DNA of 64,000 nt from Diplolepis rosae (lineage: Eukaryota > Arthropoda > Insecta > Hymenoptera > Diplolepididae): assembly GCA_030998225.1 (NCBI GenBank), contig JAPYXD010000695.1, forward strand, positions 2,585,001 to 2,649,000, given 5' to 3'. The notes under the pieces were generated by a model. The model was not told the origin of the DNA. It saw only the letters and a list, made by a program, of their open reading frames with translations, and did not search any database. Made by a program: the position numbers and the translations under genes. Below, one piece after another: positions 60,482 through 64,000 of this stretch. The first letter of the stretch is position 1; every line of letters begins with the position of its first letter.

Positions 60482-61699
60482 AGGAACAACAAAAAAATTT
60501 ATTGAAATTTCTTATAAATTTATTTTATTTTTGTTAGAAAGTACATGTATTAAATTAATTTGTTGGAAAATTTTTACTAAAAAATATATATATGTATATT
60601 ATCACAGTAGCTGATGATGTCGTAAAGGTCCTCATAGCAAAAAATACATAGAGGATTTTTAAAATTTGGTTTTTTGTTAAAATGTCAGCATTTCGGGAAA
60701 AAGTACGAAAATTGTATACAATTTTTTTACTTCTGTTAACTTTCAAAAAAATTAAACAGTCCAATTGAAAAATCCTTGTACTCGACTAAAGATGATCTGA
60801 ATACGAAGATTTACTTGAATTTTCAAATCAATCGGTTAAAAATTAGCTATTCACCTAACCCGTTTAAAAAATTGATTTGAGAAAAACGCGTTTGAAGTTT
60901 TGAAACTAGTTATTTTTATGATAACATTCCAATTTGGCACCAGCATAAAACTTTTTGAAGCAGCCTTTAAAAATTTTATCACGTATTTTTGGTTTTAAAT
61001 TAACGTATTGAGGGCGGATTTTTACCTCAACAATTTCAATTAAAGTTCTGTAAAGTTTTTCCAAAACTAATAATTAAAATGGATTTTATGTACCAGACGG
61101 ACCTTTTTCGTTCCATTTCTTGCGTAACTCTGCGATAGAAAATCCATTTTAGTTATTGGGTTTTTAAAAAAATAGTTTTATAAACTTGTAGTTGAAATTG
61201 CTCAAGTCACGTACCGCTCTTGATACATATCCTTGAAATGATATTATTTGATATCGATCATCAGAAGTTCATAATTTAATGTCTATATTTTATGAAACGT
61301 TTTATACATATAAAACCCATTAATTTGATTAGATATTTACAAAGGTTACTTTCAGGTATAGTTTCATTTCTGCTTTTGAAAGCTCTGGAGTTTCATGCAT
61401 GCAACCCCACATTTCGTTATACTCAATATCTTGTATCTGCTATCTACTCTACTTACATACTAGATTTAGAAGAGGTAGGCAGTTAAATATACATTCAGAT
61501 TGGGGTTGGCTGTTATCTCTTACAAGGACGTGCCAGGTTCTTTTCATTAGTTACTACGTTGCGTTTATCACTCTCTTTTTTTTTTGCTGACTGCAATTCG
61601 TGTTATACTTTTTCTTTTATTGCATGTATACCTTACATGTCTACCCTTTTTTCTTTTCTTTAAATTAATCTCCATTTGAAATACGAAAATCAATTTTGG
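60482..61699. other. Intron-like sequence, decayed repeat fragments
   Basis: GAGAAAAACGCGTTTGAAGT at about 60890 matches a word inside the MITE at 17.75 kb, so part is probably an old relative. No gene recognised. Confidence 0.4.
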
Positions 61700-62130
61700 C
61701 AGTATTAGTTGTTGAGACGATGGGTCTAAATTGAAACATTGGATAAACGGGCACGCAAATGTTTATATGCAATGATAATATTCAAAAAAGGAAATAATTC
61801 TATTTTATGCATTCTTGAACAATAATTAATTTATAAAAAATTAACAATTATACGATTCTTGATTAGATTGTCATTGGGAATGATTGGTTTTTGGTATTTG
61901 ATGATTATGATCGAAGCGATTGAACTAATTTTATGAATAATACTAATTTAAAGCAAATGAGAACAACACAACAATTTTTTAAATCGAAATAATATTTTTG
62001 CATAATTTTTGGTTGTATACTTATATTTTTGAACTTGCACTTTCTATTAGATACATTGTTTCATCCATATAGATAAATATTTATAGATTTTCTAAGAACT
62101 TATAACTTTATTTAAAGATAGATAAAAGCA
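61700..62130. repeat. Diverged relative of the 48.3-kb element body
   Basis: GATTATGATCGAAGCGATTG and TTCTATTTTATGCATTCTTG align with GGTTATGTTCGAAGCCATTG and TTCTATCGTGTGCATTCTTG at 48.39-48.51 kb. The ends are not preserved. Confidence 0.6.
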
Positions 62131-62223
62131 TGTATAAGTTAAGAAATATTTACCGTCATTTTCATTAACAATAGTTCATTGATCTGAGAGCGTAATTATG
62201 TCATTAGACTGTTAAAAATTCTA

Positions 62224-63495
62224 CACTAAGAAAACAGTTTGGTAGTGCCAACAAAAATTTGGTTGTCGCAACAAAATAATTTTGTAGTGATAACAAAAGT
62301 GTTTTGTTAGTATGACAAAACTTATTGTTGATTCAACAAAATTATTTTGTTCCAAGAAAAAAATTATTTTTTTGAAAGAGGAAAATTATTTTGTTAGGAG
62401 AGCATACTTTTTTTTAGTAGAAAAAAATCGTTTTGTTGAAGGAAATTCATAATTTTGTTAAACTAGCAATATTTTTTGCACAGATATAACATATTTCTAT
62501 GCACGGAAAGAGAAATATGAATTTCCGAGGTTATTCGAATCTACAAATCATAAAAGTAAAAAAAAAGTCAACTACACGTATCATTATTTACATTGTTAAA
62601 ATTTTCTGAACACTTTCTGGTAAGATTTTTAACAATCACTTTGCAAGACTCTGCCATATTGATTTTAATCCCAAAATAAAAGTGAAAAATGATAAATGAA
62701 TATTTTTGATTAAATGCACTATTAGGGTTAGATTAGGGTTAGATTTATCTTTGAAGGTATTTATCAGGCCTGGTAAGCCCCATTCCTCCAAGAGTTGCTG
62801 CATTTTTAAGTCAAACATCAATAAATATGAAGTCGCGAATTCGATTAAATTAAATTTCGGTGAACGGCGAAAATGAAGACATGTGGTTTCTCGGTAAAGT
62901 TTGCTACATCGAATCAAACAAAAGAGCCGCGTGACGACCAGACCTGTGTATCGAGGAATTGAAATATGTCACCAGAGTTCAGGTGTCGCTAGTAGTAACT
63001 TTGCACTGTCAAAGCACGTAACACATGGAAAATAACACAATAATATGAAAATAGTTTAACTACTAGTTTAAAATAATTTTTACTCTGTAACATGGTTTGT
63101 TTAGAGATTAATTTGCCACTTTTTCGTATTTTTTCTGTGCATTATGTGGTCTAGCAGAACATAATTAATACTAGCGCCACCTTAAGCCCTAGTTTAACTC
63201 TCATAACATATTTTATGAAGAGGAAAGATAGTATGATGTGCCGGTTGCGTGCGACGCGAACGAAATACTGATATAAACAAAACAATACACATGAGTGGTA
63301 ATACATTTTGTCGGGACAACCAAATTATTTAGGTGGTTTAACCAAGGCATTTAATCAAATTATTTGTTCGAACCAAATACATTTTTTGGTAACATTAACC
63401 ATTCTTTTTGTAATGCCAACCAAATTTTAGTATTGACAACAAAATATGTTTAACAAAACTATTTTGTTGCGGTGACATTATTTTTTCTCTCAGTG
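62224..63495. mobile_element. 1.27-kb CACTAAGA/CACTGAGA-ended element
   Basis: Ends CACTAAGAAAACAGTTTGG and, inverted, CACTGAGAGAAAAAATAAT, TA on both sides. AACAAAA/TTTTGTT and CCAACCAAA words crowd both ends, while the 62.5-63.27 kb middle is unlike them and may be captured DNA or another insert. No coding. Confidence 0.75.
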
Positions 63496-63497
63496 TA

Positions 63498-64000
63498 CCA
63501 GAATTTCCCGAGATACGAAACTGAAGCTTTATACAGTTACAAATTCGTGAAATTAAAAATAATTTAAAAGAGCTTAGTCATATGTTGGTAAATTAAAAAA
63601 AAAAATGTTTAATTTTTGCTTATGAATTACTGAATATTCCGATACCTGTATCGGAAATTTCTGAAACTTAAACAGAACAAATTGTACGTTCCAAGTATAA
63701 TTAAAGCTTTATACAGTTTCATGTTACTGTAAATTCTGTTACTATTTCGTAATTTTAAGATAAATACAGGAAAATGAAATACAGTTTCATGATTCGGGAA
63801 AGAATGTCGGAAATTTCAGGCAATCTTGAGCAAATTTAAGATACGCATTTTTAAAAGTATTGTTCATCAAATTTTTCGAGTTACGCCTCAATGTTGAGAG
63901 TAAAAACCGAGCAACTTTTTATTTGAGTAGCTAGATTTTCACTCCGAAATGGAGCGAGATTTTACTCGGATATCGTAGAATTTGTACTCAAATGGTAATT
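63498..64000. other. Intron-like end of window
   Basis: AT-rich; ACTGAAGCTTTATACAGTTAC and TTAAAGCTTTATACAGTTTC recur, suggesting another subterminal-repeat element that runs off the window. Confidence 0.35.

Noticed and set aside
62735..62755. TTAGGGTTAGATTAGGGTTAG as interstitial telomere repeat
   Set aside because: Only two or three imperfect units, easily by chance; insects usually use TTAGG.

Overview
The window is eukaryotic, AT-rich, intron-like DNA, most likely from an insect. The evidence is one exon with GT/AG splice sites that encodes mind bomb 1 ankyrin repeats in an arthropod-like form, mariner remnants of the mellifera type that is common in ants and bees, DD41D (rosa-type) elements, and dozens of MITE-like insertions. 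Hymenoptera is my best guess, inferred from the transposons only. There are no operons, rRNA genes, CRISPR arrays or bacterial signals.

Host genes. The only confidently identified host coding sequence is a 152-bp internal exon at 19264-19415 (+). It encodes ankyrin repeats of mind bomb 1, the E3 ubiquitin ligase for Notch ligands, and has a clean acceptor and a GTGAGT donor. I found no other mib1 exon, so about 19 kb upstream and up to 44 kb downstream look like transposon-swollen introns. A second, unidentified gene seems to lie on the opposite strand. Two exons (12411-12352 and 12269-12105, minus) join in phase across an 82-nt intron, end in a stop, and are followed 40 nt later by AATAAA. 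Several GC-richer, repeat-free blocks (about 2.04-2.34, 2.74-3.13, 4.8-5.5, 9.06-9.48, 25.19-25.40, 52.29-52.64 and 56.09-56.45 kb) could be regulatory or conserved non-coding DNA.

Transposon layout. From left to right: the end of a CACTG-type element (1-642); a decayed mariner (5.7-6.4 kb); a small Tc1-like MITE (10.8 kb); a 5'-truncated mellifera-type mariner (11.4-11.9 kb); a TA-flanked MITE (14.2-14.9 kb); a mellifera-type mariner carrying a CCC-ended insert (15.0-16.3 kb); a second mariner carrying a TTAA-flanked MITE (16.4-18.3 kb); the mib1 exon; a 147-bp tandem array and a CCC-ended element (20.1-21.2 kb); two copies of a hairpin repeat at 24 and 27 kb, the second split by an element with a possible tyrosine-recombinase fragment and large hairpins; a four-level nest at 28.7-33.2 kb; further MITEs at 35-43 kb; a second DD41D element (46.2-47.3 kb); and more MITEs to the end.

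Three end classes recur: TTAA-flanked elements (five families), CAC(T/G)G-ended elements with two-base A/T duplications (about eight), and CCC(A/G)-ended elements with two-base A/T duplications (three or four). In the last two classes each family carries its own short motif repeated near the ends. Every transposase seen is broken, so mobilising enzymes, if any exist, must be encoded elsewhere.
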